A stretch of 64,000 nt of DNA, from NCBI RefSeq assembly GCF_027622855.1, contig NZ_JAPZVR010000003.1:1-64000 (forward strand), read 5' to 3'. The notes beneath the pieces are model-generated. The model made no database searches and was not told where the DNA came from. It saw only the letters and a program-made list of their open reading frames with translations. The DNA comes from Glycomyces algeriensis. Lineage in GTDB: Bacteria; Actinomycetota; Actinomycetes; Mycobacteriales; Micromonosporaceae. This document shows, piece after piece, positions 26,159-34,968 of the stretch (its first letter is position 1; each line of letters opens with the position of its first letter). Both the position numbers and the translations under genes were made by a program.

Positions 26159-26202
26159 ACGGGCCCTGGCGCGGTGAGGGTGCTCACCGCGCTAGGGCCC
26201 GT
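26159..26202. terminator. strong hairpin terminator
   Basis: A 20-bp stem with one mismatch-type position and a GGTG loop (arms ACGGGCCCTGGCGCGG... and its complement) separates the M20 peptidase gene from the ABC-F promoter. Confidence 0.8.
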
Positions 26203-26215
26203 TGGGTTCTCGCGA

Positions 26216-27538
26216 CTAGGACTGGGAGATGAAGCGGTCCATGACGTCGACGCCGAACTTGAGGCCGTCGAGCGGGACGCGCTCGTCGATGCCGTGGAAG
26301 AGGGCGGTGAAGTCGAGGTCGGCGGGGAGCTTGAGCGGCGCGAAGCCGAAGCAGCGGATGCCGAGGGTGGCGAAGGCCTTGGCGTCGGTGCCGCCCGAGA
26401 GCATGTACGGGACGGTGCGGGCGCCGGGGTCGGCCTGGCGGATCGCCTCGGCCATCGCGTCGACCAGCACGCCGTCGAAGGAGGTCTCGTAGCCGGGCTG
26501 GCGGATCTCGTACTCGAAGTCGATGCCCGGGCCGGCGAGCTCGCGCAGGATCGCCTCGAGCTCGTCGTTGCGGCCCGGCAGCGAGCGGCAGTCGATGACG
26601 GCGTCGGCGGTCGAGGGGATGACGTTGGTCTTGTAGCCGGCGTTGAGGCGGGTGGGGTTGGCCGTGTTGCGCAGGGTCGCGCCGATGAGGCGGGCGACCG
26701 GGCCGAGCTTGGCCACGGTCTCATCGGGGTTGTTCGGGTCGAACGCGATGCCGGTGAGCTCGGAGACCGATTCGAGGAACTGGCGCACCGTGGGGGTCAT
26801 CTCGACCGGGAACTCGTGCTGGCCGATGTTCGCGACGGCGCGCGTGAGGCGGGTGACGGCGTTGTCGTCGTGGAGCATCGAGCCGTGGCCGGGGCGGCCG
26901 GTGGCGCGCAGGCGGAGCCAGTCGAGGCCCTTCTCGGCGGTCTGGACCACGTAGACGCGCAGGTCGTTGGGGAGGGTCATGGAGAACCCGCCGACCTCGC
27001 CGACCGCTTCGGTGACGCCCTCGAAGACCTCGGGGTGCTCCTCGACCATGAAGCGGGCGCCGTAGTCGGAGCCGGCCTCTTCATCGGCGGTGAAGAGGAG
27101 GACGAGGTCGCGCGGGGGGACCTTGCCGCGGCGCTTCCAGTCGCGCACGAGCGCGATGAGCATGGCGTCGAAGTCCTTCATGTCGACCGCGCCGCGGCCG
27201 AAGAGGTACCCGTCCTTGATCTCGCCGGAGAAGGGGTGGACGGTCCACTCGTCGGGTTCGGCGGGGACGACGTCGAGGTGGCCGTGGAGGAGGAGGGCCC
27301 CGCGGGAGGAGTCGGCGCCGGGGTAGCGGCAGGCGACCGAGGCGCGGCCGGGCGCGGACTCGTAGATCTTCGGTTCGAGGCCGACCTCGGCGAGCATCGT
27401 GGCGACGTACTCGGCGGCGGCGCGCTCGCCCTTCGCGGTCGCGTTGTCGCCGGTGTTCGTGGTGTCGATGCGGATCAGATCGCGGGCGATGTCGACGACC
27501 TCGTCCTGCGGGCGGGGCTCTTTCGCGGTTTCAGCCAT
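26216..27538 (-). CDS. M20-family metallopeptidase (ArgE/DapE-like)
   Basis: A 440-aa two-zinc hydrolase of the M20 family, cytosolic. The metal and catalytic motifs are HGHLDVVP (His and Asp, about residue 88), GRGAVDMKD (bridging Asp), TADEEAGSDYGA (catalytic Glu pair) and the late HGIDER-type His (ALFHGIDERV). The dimerisation domain lies at about residues 195-330. Actinobacterial proteins of this type are often annotated as dipeptidases or acyl-amino-acid deacylases; substrate unknown. ATG 27538 (MAETAKEPRPQDEVVDIARDL) is family-like. It is followed by a long hairpin and preceded by the antiporter genes on the same strand, 102 bp away. Confidence 0.9.
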   Translation of the reverse strand: MAETAKEPRPQDEVVDIARDLIRIDTTNTGDNATAKGERAAAEYVATMLAEVGLEPKIYESAPGRASVACRYPGADSSRGALLLHGHLDVVPAEPDEWTVHPFSGEIKDGYLFGRGAVDMKDFDAMLIALVRDWKRRGKVPPRDLVLLFTADEEAGSDYGARFMVEEHPEVFEGVTEAVGEVGGFSMTLPNDLRVYVVQTAEKGLDWLRLRATGRPGHGSMLHDDNAVTRLTRAVANIGQHEFPVEMTPTVRQFLESVSELTGIAFDPNNPDETVAKLGPVARLIGATLRNTANPTRLNAGYKTNVIPSTADAVIDCRSLPGRNDELEAILRELAGPGIDFEYEIRQPGYETSFDGVLVDAMAEAIRQADPGARTVPYMLSGGTDAKAFATLGIRCFGFAPLKLPADLDFTALFHGIDERVPLDGLKFGVDVMDRFISQS

Positions 27539-27639
27539 CCCTGAGTTCTATCAAGCCGGGATGACCGTTCGGCGTGTGCGGTGGCGGGAGTGAAGGATGC
27601 GACTCAGCCGCTGGAACCGGCACCCCCGCCACCGTGCGG

Positions 27640-28830
27640 CTACGAGGCCGCCTGCGCGAGCCGCCTCGCGCGGTTCTTCTTGCGGCGCTTGGCGACGATC
27701 GGGCCCGCGAGGCGCGGTGCGAGCGGGCCGACGGCGGCCAGGATCAGCACGTACGCCGCGGCGACCGAGCCGAGCGCGGGGTCGAGGCCCGCCGTGACGC
27801 CGAGCCCGGCGATGACGATCGAGAACTCGCCGCGCGGCAGGAGCACGAGTCCGGCGCGGAGCTTGCCGGTGAAGGCGGAGCCGGAGCGGCCGGCCGCCCA
27901 CCAGCCGGTGGCGAACTTCGTCGCGATCGTGCAGACCGCCAGCGCGATGGCGACCGGGAGCACCGGTGGCAGCGCGGTCGGGTCGGTCTCGAGCCCGAAG
28001 TTGACGAAGAAGACCGCCGCGAACAGGTTCTTGAGCGGTTCCAGGGTCTCCTCGGCTTGGCGCGAGACCTCGCCGGAGAGGGCCATGCCGACGATGAACG
28101 CGCCGACGGCGGCCGAGACGTGCACCTTCTCCGCGAGTCCGGCGACGACGAGGACGATGCCCATGACCTTGAGCATGAGGATCTCGTCGTTCGGCGAGGC
28201 GAGGAACCTGGAGAGCAGCCCGCCGAAGCGGGAGGCGATCAGGAAGGCGGCGGCGACGGCCAGGAGGGCGACGCCGAGGCCGACGGCGGCCTGCGCGAAC
28301 GCGAGCCCGGCGAGGATGGTGGTGAGGATCGGCAGGTAGAGCGCCATGACCAGGTCTTCGGCGACGAGCAGCGCGAGGATCGTGGGGGTTTCGCGGTTGC
28401 CGAGCCAGCCGAGGTCGGAGAGGACCTTCGCGATGATGCCAGAGGAGGACACGTAGGTGACGCCGCCGAAGACGACGGCGGCGACGGGCCCCCAGCCGAG
28501 CAGGAGCGCGCAGACCACCCCGGGGGTGGCGTTGAGGACGAGGTCGACGACGGCGCCGAGCCAGGAGGTCTTCATGGTGCCGAGCAGTTCGCGCGGCGTG
28601 TACTCCAGGCCGAGGGTGAACAGGAGGAGGACGACGCCCACTTCGGCGCCGACGTCGAGGAAACCGGTGATCGCGTGCATCTCGTAGATGCCGCCGTGGC
28701 CGAAGGCGAGGCCGGCGAGAAGGTAGAGCGGGATGGCGGAGATGCCGAACTTGCCGGCGAATGCTCCGAGCAGACCGAGGGCTCCGATGAGGAGGCCGAG
28801 TTCAAGGAGGAGCTCGACGGTCCCGTGCAT
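27640..28830 (-). CDS. khtU: K+/H+ antiporter, KhtU-like membrane subunit
   Basis: A 396-aa CPA2-family cation:proton antiporter with about 12 membrane helices and no C-terminal RCK/TrkA domain of its own. Family signatures include FTLGLEYTPRELL near residue 75, VTYVSSSGIIAKVL in the third quarter of the N-terminal half and ALLVAEDLVMALYLPI. The missing cytosolic gate is supplied by the gene immediately upstream, whose stop overlaps this ATG by one base. This mirrors the KhtTU pair of Bacillus, which exports potassium or ammonium in response to alkaline pH or c-di-AMP. The ion is inferred from that family. Confidence 0.85.
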   Translation of the reverse strand: MHGTVELLLELGLLIGALGLLGAFAGKFGISAIPLYLLAGLAFGHGGIYEMHAITGFLDVGAEVGVVLLLFTLGLEYTPRELLGTMKTSWLGAVVDLVLNATPGVVCALLLGWGPVAAVVFGGVTYVSSSGIIAKVLSDLGWLGNRETPTILALLVAEDLVMALYLPILTTILAGLAFAQAAVGLGVALLAVAAAFLIASRFGGLLSRFLASPNDEILMLKVMGIVLVVAGLAEKVHVSAAVGAFIVGMALSGEVSRQAEETLEPLKNLFAAVFFVNFGLETDPTALPPVLPVAIALAVCTIATKFATGWWAAGRSGSAFTGKLRAGLVLLPRGEFSIVIAGLGVTAGLDPALGSVAAAYVLILAAVGPLAPRLAGPIVAKRRKKNRARRLAQAAS

Positions 28831-29315
28831 TATTCGAGACCGCGCAGGATCCGGTCGACGGCGTCGACGGCCTCTTGCGTCCCGATGGTCACGAGGCGGT
28901 CGCCTACGTGCAGGATCGCTGAGGGGGGCGGGCCGGTCTCGACGCCGTCCGCGCGGACGATGGCGACGATGGAGGCGCCGGTGCGGGTGCGGGCGCGGGT
29001 GTCGCCGAGGGGCCGCTCGGCGTAGGGGCTGGTGGCGTCGACCTTCAACTGGCGGGAGACGAGGTTGTCGATCTCGTGGTGGAGCCGGTTGAGCTTCTCG
29101 ACGATGCGGGCGCCGCCGAGGAGTTCGCCGATCGCGGCGGACTCGTCGGCGGAGAACACGATGCAGTCGAGCATCGAGTCCGGGTCGTCGGGGTCGTAGA
29201 TGATGAAGTCGCGGCGGCCTTCGCGGTGGGCGACGATGCCTAGGCGCACATGGCGTTTGGTCTCGAATTCGAACCGCACGCCGATTCCGGGCAGCTCGGT
29301 GCGCTCCACGTCCAC
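28830..29315 (-). CDS. khtT: antiporter regulatory subunit, KhtT-like (RCK_C/TrkA-C)
   Basis: A 161-aa soluble regulator. The N-terminal part (VERTELPGIGVRFEFETKRHVRLGIV) is the KhtT N-domain. The C-terminal 85 residues are a TrkA-C/RCK_C domain (TGASIVAIVRADGVETGPPPSAILHVGDRLVTIGT, read in two parts), which in KhtT binds c-di-AMP. GTG 29315 has AAGGAG 7 nt upstream. The stop TAA shares its last A with the antiporter ATG, so the two are translated together and presumably form a complex at the membrane. Upstream is a transglutaminase-like gene, 52 bp away. Confidence 0.84.
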   Translation of the reverse strand: MDVERTELPGIGVRFEFETKRHVRLGIVAHREGRRDFIIYDPDDPDSMLDCIVFSADESAAIGELLGGARIVEKLNRLHHEIDNLVSRQLKVDATSPYAERPLGDTRARTRTGASIVAIVRADGVETGPPPSAILHVGDRLVTIGTQEAVDAVDRILRGLE

Positions 29316-29367
29316 TGGTTCACTCCTTATGTGTGGGATACGCACCGAACCGTACAGCACCGGTGGG

Positions 29368-30261
29368 TCAGGAGGCCGCGATGACCGGTTCGGCCGCCTG
29401 GCGGAGCGCGTTGCGCACCTGGTCGGGGACGCGGAGCCGCGCGTCGCTCGCGTAGCGTGCGCGGACCTCGGCGGCGGTCGCGGGGTCGGCGGTGGCGGCC
29501 GCGAGTTCGTCGAAGAGGGCGGTGAGGTCGGGTCCGATCTCGTCCTCGGGTTCGGGGATCGCACCCCACAGGTCCCAGGGCAGCAGTTCCATGTTGGACA
29601 GGGCGGCGACGTCGCGGATGAGGTTGGCGGCGATCCACCAGGGGCCGGACTCGCCGGGGATGCCGGGGAGCCCGCACTTCTCGGCGTCGAGTTCGCCGGC
29701 GCGGTAGGCGGTCCAGGCCTGGCCGGCGACGACGAACTTGTCGCGCGGGACGTCGGCGGGGTCGAAGTCGAGTCCGAACTCCTTCACCTGGACCGGGTCC
29801 ATCTGGGCGTCGGTGAGGATCCAGCGTTCGCCGTCCCAGCGCTCGGCGACCCAGTGGTCGATGTGCCAGTCGGCGACCGGGAAGTAGTTGCCGAAGCCGC
29901 AGCGGGCGCGGGCGGGGACGCCGTGGGCACGCAGGGCGGCAACGGTGACGAGGGTGAAGGTGCGGCAGGTGCAGGCGAAGCGGTGTTCGGGTTCGCGCGC
30001 TTCGGTCAGGGGCCGTCGGTCGTCGCCGAGGATGCGGTCGAGGATGCCGGTGGTGGGGCGGACGTGGGCGGTGTCCTTGCGGTCTTCGGGGAGTTCGAAG
30101 CCGTAGAGGCCGGTCAGCGCCTGGTGCACGAGGTTGCCTTGGACGGCGGCGAGGATGCCGGGGACGTCGGCGGGGAGATCGAGCAGGGCGTCGCGGTGGG
30201 CGCCGGCGTCGGTGAGCGGGCCGGCCTGGGTGTAGTAGTCGAGGACTGCTTTGGCGCTCAT
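29368..30261 (-). CDS. transglutaminase-like protein
   Basis: A 297-aa protein with a papain-like transglutaminase core. The probable catalytic Cys lies in FACTCRTFTLVTVAALRAHGVPAR (read as FACTCRTFTL), the His in DWHIDHWVAERW and the Asp in RWILTDAQMDP, in the order Cys-His-Asp. No signal peptide or membrane helix is seen, so it is cytosolic; bacterial members are usually peptidases or amidases rather than crosslinkers. ATG 30261 has AAAGGAA 6 nt upstream. No operon partner suggests a substrate. Confidence 0.82.
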   Translation of the reverse strand: MSAKAVLDYYTQAGPLTDAGAHRDALLDLPADVPGILAAVQGNLVHQALTGLYGFELPEDRKDTAHVRPTTGILDRILGDDRRPLTEAREPEHRFACTCRTFTLVTVAALRAHGVPARARCGFGNYFPVADWHIDHWVAERWDGERWILTDAQMDPVQVKEFGLDFDPADVPRDKFVVAGQAWTAYRAGELDAEKCGLPGIPGESGPWWIAANLIRDVAALSNMELLPWDLWGAIPEPEDEIGPDLTALFDELAAATADPATAAEVRARYASDARLRVPDQVRNALRQAAEPVIAAS

Positions 30262-30362
30262 GGGGTTCCTTTCGTGGGAGGTGCCATGAAGCGTATGGAG
30301 GTTAAGGGCCCTTTGACCAAATTCAATCGTACAAATGTACGGGCTTTGAATTGTAGGGATTT

Positions 30363-30392
30363 GGCCCGGCCGGCCGCAGGGCCGGCCGGGCC
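30363..30392 (-). terminator. terminator of the PAP2 gene
   Basis: A perfect 13-bp stem GGCCCGGCCGGCC with a 4-nt loop begins 9 nt after the PAP2-phosphatase stop. Confidence 0.72.
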
Positions 30393-30400
30393 CTACAGGA

Positions 30401-32353
30401 TCAGGCCGCGTCGATGCGGACCTTGACGCGCTTCTTCTCGTACACGGCGGTGGCGGTGTAGCCGGGGAGGTCGAGCACGATCTCGGCGAACTCGCCCTTG
30501 ACCTCTTGGGCCTTGATGACAGGGAGGTCGACGCCCGGGGTCGGCGGGCGCTGCGGGTCGAGGGTGATCCGCAGGACCGCGCCCGCGTCGAGGGTGCACT
30601 GCTTCGCGACGTCCAGGGCGGGTTCGTCGCCGTCGTTCAGCACCACCTGCAGGGTCGCGTCGGACAGGGCGAGGGCGCGCACTTCGAGCTGCCCGGTGTC
30701 GACTGCGAGCGTGCCGCCGGTGACGGTGACGCCGCCTTTGCCGAGGGCGCTCTCGGAGGCGGCGCGGAGGGTGCCGGCCTGCAGGGCCGTGCCGCCGGAG
30801 TAGGCGTTGTCGCCGGTGAGGGCCAGGGATCCGGTGCCGGCCTTGGTGAGCTTGCCGGTGCCGCCGATGTCGCCGCGCCAGGTGTCGGCGGCGTGGAAGC
30901 CGCCCTTCGCGGCGTCCATGGTGACCGTGAGGTCGACGTCGAAGCGGCCGTAGCCGTCCGCGGCGGCGAAGTAGTCGAGGCGTCCCCACTGCTCGGGGCC
31001 GTTGAGGATCGGGTAGCCGGCCTTGAGGGCGGTGGTGCGCAGGACTTCGCGGCGCTGCGCGGCGTCCAGGTAGGGCAGGCGCGTTTCCAGGAGGACCTCG
31101 GCGCCCTTGGGGACGGTCATGGCCGTGTCGGAGCGGTCGCGCTCGAGGATGTAGGTCAGGCGCGGCAGGTAGGCGGCGCGGTTGGCCTCGCGGTCGGCGT
31201 ACCGGTCGGTGTCGGTGCCTTCGCGGTGGGCGAAGGCGGGCAGCTCGTCGGCCGAGACGCCCGTGACCGCCGTGAAGTACGCGAGCGCCTGCTCGCGGGC
31301 GGCGGCTTTGAGCTCGGCGTTGATCGGGTTGCCGAGGGTCGCGGCCGCCAGCGCGGTGCCGAGGACGCGGCCGCCGATGACGTCGAGCGGGGAGTGCATG
31401 CCGGCGACGATGCGGGAGTCGCCGATCTCGGCGGCGCGGGTGAGGAGTTCCTGGAAGCGCTCGGGGACCGCGTAGGCGTAGGCGAAGGCGGCCATCCAGG
31501 CGGCGTTGGTGTGGCCGGAGGGGAAGCCGCCGTCTTCGGCGGGCTTGTCGGAGCGCTGGCGCAGGAGTTGCGGGGCGGCTCGGACTTCGGAGTCGTAGGC
31601 GGGGACGCCGAGGACGGGGATGCCGCCGGTCGCTTCGACTTCGCTGTCGCGGTTCATGCGCCAGGGCCGGGGGTAGAGGTAGGCGAACTTGCTGGGGTTG
31701 GAGGAGGTGAACTCGCCGCGGACGGCGTTGACGAGCTGGGCGACCTTGCCGAGGTCGGAGTCGGTGGCGCCGGAGCCGACGGCCGATCCGGCGGGGGCTC
31801 CGGCGGGGACCTTGTCGTCGATCTTGGCGGCGGGGATGCCGTCGGGGGCGCTGGTGATGGCGGTGACGGCCTTGGCGCCGGTCTTGTACGCGGTCTCGAG
31901 GGGGCCGAGGCCGCCGATGGCGCTGTAGCTCTGGTGCTGGCGGTCGAAGATGAACGACTGCTTGGCTTCGGCGTCGGTGCGGCCGGCGGTGGTCTCGGCG
32001 CAGTGGTCCATGTTGGCGCGGAGGGTGTCCTCGTCGAGGACGGTGCCGTTGTCCCAGGCGGGGCCGGTCTGCCAGAGGTCCTGCATGCCACTGAGGAGGC
32101 GGACGGCGGCGTTGGTCTCGGGGGTGGTGTTCGCGTTGATGTTGGTGGCGTAGGTGTCGACGAAGGCGGGGCCGTCGTACTGGGCCCACTGCGCGCCCGT
32201 TGATTCTACTGTGGACTGGAGCGCTCTAGTGGTCTCGGCTGCGGCGGCGGGTTCAGCTGCGGCTGCGGCTTCGGACACGACCGTGGCGGCGACGATGCCG
32301 GCGGAGCCGGCGAGGAGGGTGCGGCGGCCGATCGTGTGCTGTAGTCCTGGCAT
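30401..32353 (-). CDS. Tat-exported PAP2-type phosphatase with a PATR beta-strand repeat
   Basis: A 650-aa secreted protein. The N-terminus has a twin-arginine signal (IGRRTLLAGSAGIV, then an Ala-rich cleavage region near residue 35). Residues about 215-330 hold the acid-phosphatase/haloperoxidase motifs: KFAYLYPRPWRM (KxxxxxxRP), GGFPSGHTNAAW (PSGH) and SRIVAGMHSPLDVIGG (SRxxxGxHxxxD). The C-terminal third contains one passenger-associated transport repeat (GTGKLTKAGTGSLALTGDN) and further beta-strand sequence as in autotransporter passengers. It probably hydrolyses phosphomonoesters at the cell surface. Haloperoxidase activity is possible but less likely. ATG 32353 has only a weak ribosome site. 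Confidence 0.84.
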   Translation of the reverse strand: MPGLQHTIGRRTLLAGSAGIVAATVVSEAAAAAEPAAAAETTRALQSTVESTGAQWAQYDGPAFVDTYATNINANTTPETNAAVRLLSGMQDLWQTGPAWDNGTVLDEDTLRANMDHCAETTAGRTDAEAKQSFIFDRQHQSYSAIGGLGPLETAYKTGAKAVTAITSAPDGIPAAKIDDKVPAGAPAGSAVGSGATDSDLGKVAQLVNAVRGEFTSSNPSKFAYLYPRPWRMNRDSEVEATGGIPVLGVPAYDSEVRAAPQLLRQRSDKPAEDGGFPSGHTNAAWMAAFAYAYAVPERFQELLTRAAEIGDSRIVAGMHSPLDVIGGRVLGTALAAATLGNPINAELKAAAREQALAYFTAVTGVSADELPAFAHREGTDTDRYADREANRAAYLPRLTYILERDRSDTAMTVPKGAEVLLETRLPYLDAAQRREVLRTTALKAGYPILNGPEQWGRLDYFAAADGYGRFDVDLTVTMDAAKGGFHAADTWRGDIGGTGKLTKAGTGSLALTGDNAYSGGTALQAGTLRAASESALGKGGVTVTGGTLAVDTGQLEVRALALSDATLQVVLNDGDEPALDVAKQCTLDAGAVLRITLDPQRPPTPGVDLPVIKAQEVKGEFAEIVLDLPGYTATAVYEKKRVKVRIDAA

Positions 32354-32507
32354 GTTGTGCTCGTTTCGGTGCGGTGGGCCAAGCCTCGCGGACTCGGGGG
32401 GCGCCGCGGGAGCTGATTGCGAGCATCACTCTCGCCCCGCGCGGTGAACGGATCGTAGCGGGCCGGTGAGCACGGGTTGCACGATGGCTAACGGTTGCTC
32501 GAGACGG

Positions 32508-32540
32508 CGAAGTCCCGGCCGCACCGCGGCCGGGACTTCG
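32508..32540 (-). terminator. terminator of the serine hydrolase gene
   Basis: A perfect 15-bp stem CGAAGTCCCGGCCGC with an ACC loop, 9 nt beyond the stop codon. Confidence 0.82.
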
Positions 32541-32549
32541 CACTCGCTG

Positions 32550-33557
32550 CTACTGGGTCAGGCCGCCGTTGAGGGCTTCCTGCTCCACTTCGAGCGTGAC
32601 CGCGTCGGTGGCGGCCAGGCCCGCGGCGTTCACGATGTCGAACATCTTGCGGCCCATGACGGCGTGGGCCTGCACGGCCGGGTGGGTCGCGCCGTAGTTG
32701 CCCCAGTGGTTGGTGTACTGGGCCATGAACGAGTAGACGAGCGCCGGGGCGCCCGAGGCGCTGTAGACCACGCCCGACTCGCTGCGGGTGGCGTCGTCCG
32801 CGCCGTACTTCATGGCGATGCGGGCGCGCTCGACCGAGGACATGTTGCGGCGGAACCCGTCGTGGTAGCCGCTGAGCCCCTTCAGGACGTTCAGGAAGAA
32901 GCTCGTGCTCCCCGCCGAGAGCAGCTCGCCCTTGGCGAGGCGCGTGAGCAGGTCGTTGGTCTCGTAGGTGGTGGTGTCGCCGAGCCACATGCGGGCCGGG
33001 TTGGCCGGGTTGGGCTCGACGCGGGTGGCGGTGAAGCCCTTCGCCGCCAGCGTCTCGTTGATCTCGGCGGGCGGGCAGACCAGGCCGCACAGCCGCACCG
33101 AGGTGTTGTCCGAGGTCAGGAGCATCGCGACCAGGACGTTCGCGACGGTGATCTCGTCGCCGTACGCGGTCTGGTGGAAGTAGAAGCCCGAGCCGGTGAG
33201 GATGATGTCCGGCGTGAGCGTGATCCGGTCGTCCAGCGCGAGTTCGCCGCGGTCGATCTTGTCGAGCACGCCGAGCGCGATGCCGAGCTTGTTGATGCTC
33301 GCGGCGGTCTGGACGCTCCTCGAGCTGTGGTCGACGGCCACGACCGGTGCGGCCGTGCCGTTCAGCAGGGTCACATAGCCCTGCCAGGTGCCCCCGGCCT
33401 TGGTGGTCTCGGTGGTGTAGACCGACCGGATCTGGGAGGCGATCGTTGAGGCGGCCTGCGCCGTCGCCTGCTCCGCGTGCGCGCTCGAGGAGGCGCCGAG
33501 GACGGCCCCGCCTGCGGTCACTGCGGCACCGAGCTTGATTACATCGCGTCGTTCCAT
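32550..33557 (-). CDS. Tat-exported class-A-beta-lactamase-fold serine hydrolase
   Basis: A 335-aa secreted penicillin-recognising serine hydrolase. Residues 1-28 form a twin-arginine signal (MERRDVIKLGAAVTAGG, cleavage after AHA). The nucleophile motif SxxK is S87-I-N-K90, and the SDN loop is S149-D150-N151. The third motif, normally KTG, appears as KYG (AMKYGADDATRSESG), and no canonical Glu166 loop is evident. It may be a D-alanyl-D-alanine peptidase or esterase rather than a true beta-lactamase. ATG 33557 has GAAAGG 7 nt upstream. It stands alone, with a strong terminator; the PAP2 gene downstream shares the export route. Confidence 0.83.
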   Translation of the reverse strand: MERRDVIKLGAAVTAGGAVLGASSSAHAEQATAQAASTIASQIRSVYTTETTKAGGTWQGYVTLLNGTAAPVVAVDHSSRSVQTAASINKLGIALGVLDKIDRGELALDDRITLTPDIILTGSGFYFHQTAYGDEITVANVLVAMLLTSDNTSVRLCGLVCPPAEINETLAAKGFTATRVEPNPANPARMWLGDTTTYETNDLLTRLAKGELLSAGSTSFFLNVLKGLSGYHDGFRRNMSSVERARIAMKYGADDATRSESGVVYSASGAPALVYSFMAQYTNHWGNYGATHPAVQAHAVMGRKMFDIVNAAGLAATDAVTLEVEQEALNGGLTQ

Positions 33558-33639
33558 GGTCGCCTTTCGTTGTCTTGCAAGGGTGTTGAGGGATGTCCAC
33601 CATTGGTACGCGCGAAGGGGCCCGAGGGGTTGTCTCCGA

Positions 33640-34968
33640 TCAGAACGAAGTGGACTCGAGGAGTCCGATCGCGGCGGCCCGGTGGCCGTTCGCGCTGAGG
33701 AGCCCGGCCGGGGCGAGCCGGTAGTCCGCGTCGATCGCGTAGCGCGCGTCCTTGGGCGGCCTCACGCCGCCGGAGGTGTCGGCGCCGACCGCTTCGCGCA
33801 GCCAGTCGGCGGCGCCCGGATCGCGGCGCAGGATCCCCCCGGAGCCGACCACGAGGCTCACGGCCGCGAGGTCCTTGCCGCCGCGCAGCGGTTCGTGGGG
33901 GCCGCCGATCCGCTCGCCGCGGGCGTGCCGCCGCACCGCGATGCGGGCGGCGAGCGCGCTCAGCTCGGCGTCGTCTGCCGGGTCGGAGGCCCGGAACGCC
34001 GGGTTCGCGGCGCGCAGCCGCGCGGCCTCCGGGAGGCCCCAGCTCGTCGCGAGGTCCTCGTCGTCGGCGGCTTCGGTGATGCCCACGGCGGTGTGGCGGA
34101 CGCCGAGGTCGCCTTCGACGGTCCTTGAGCGCCAAGCGGTCCCGGCCACGTCGGCGCGCGGGCCCTCCCGTTCGGCGTCGGGGGTGAGCACCGAGTACAC
34201 GTCGGTGGTAGCACCGCCCACGTCGACCACGAGGAGGTCAGCGCCCGTGGTCTCGGCGAGGAGCTCCACCCCGGTGAGCACGGCGTCGGGGGTGGCGGCC
34301 TTGACCATCCGGGTGAATTCCGCGCTGGCGGAGAGGTGCTTCCCGCTGATCACATGCCGCAGGAACACCTCGCGGAGCGCGGTGCGGGCGGGCACGGGGT
34401 TGAGGACGCCGATGCGCGGCAGGACGTTCGCGACGCCAGTGGTGTCGATGCCGGCACCGGTGAGGAGCCGGGCGAGGTCGGCGGCGGCGTCCGCGTTGCC
34501 CGCCAGGACGACCGGTGTGCGCAGTCCGGACTCGGCCAGCGCCTCCGCGTGGGCGCGCAGGGCGGTGTCGTCGCCGCCGTCGGTGCCTCCGGCCAGGAGG
34601 ATCACGTCCGGCCGGGAGGCGGCGAGCTCGACGAAGTCGCCCGCCGCGAGGTCCCCCGCGCGCACGTCCACGACCCGGGCCCCGGCGCTGAGCCCGGCCC
34701 GGTAGGCGGCGCGCGCGGTCACGAGCGGCTCGTTGCCGATCACGGCGAGACGCAGGCCCCCGCCTGCTGAGGAGCAGACGAGGGTGTCGACGACCTTGGC
34801 GCCCTTGGGCGTCGCCTCCGCGGCGGCGGCGCGGAGGCCGTCCATCACATCGGTCCCGATCGTGGTCGGGCGCGAGGCCGTGCCGAGGAGGTCGCCGGAG
34901 TCCGCGTCGACGGCGGCGGCCTTGGTGTAGGTCGATCCGACGTCGACGCAGACGACGGCTGTGCTCAC
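33640..34968 (-). CDS. mutL: MutL/GlmL-family ATPase, likely aminomutase reactivase
   Basis: A 442-aa actin/Hsp70-fold protein of the glutamate-mutase MutL family. The N-terminal phosphate-binding strand CVDVGSTYTKAAAVD, the VDTLVCSSAGGGLRLAVIG stretch and the second phosphate loop LVVDVGGATTDVYSV are diagnostic. Genes of this type sit beside B12-dependent aminomutases and are thought to act as chaperones that restore inactivated cofactor. GTG 34968 overlaps the kal stop by 4 nt, placing it last in the kdd-kamD-kamE-kal operon, where it would serve KamDE. This is not the DNA-repair MutL. The reactivase function is inferred. Confidence 0.85.
   Translation of the reverse strand: MSTAVVCVDVGSTYTKAAAVDADSGDLLGTASRPTTIGTDVMDGLRAAAAEATPKGAKVVDTLVCSSAGGGLRLAVIGNEPLVTARAAYRAGLSAGARVVDVRAGDLAAGDFVELAASRPDVILLAGGTDGGDDTALRAHAEALAESGLRTPVVLAGNADAAADLARLLTGAGIDTTGVANVLPRIGVLNPVPARTALREVFLRHVISGKHLSASAEFTRMVKAATPDAVLTGVELLAETTGADLLVVDVGGATTDVYSVLTPDAEREGPRADVAGTAWRSRTVEGDLGVRHTAVGITEAADDEDLATSWGLPEAARLRAANPAFRASDPADDAELSALAARIAVRRHARGERIGGPHEPLRGGKDLAAVSLVVGSGGILRRDPGAADWLREAVGADTSGGVRPPKDARYAIDADYRLAPAGLLSANGHRAAAIGLLESTSF

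Noticed and set aside
27579-27634. Inverted repeat CGGTGGCGGG / CCCGCCACCG between the antiporter and M20 genes as a terminator
   Set aside because: The loop would be 36 nt and no T-tract follows, so termination is not convincing.
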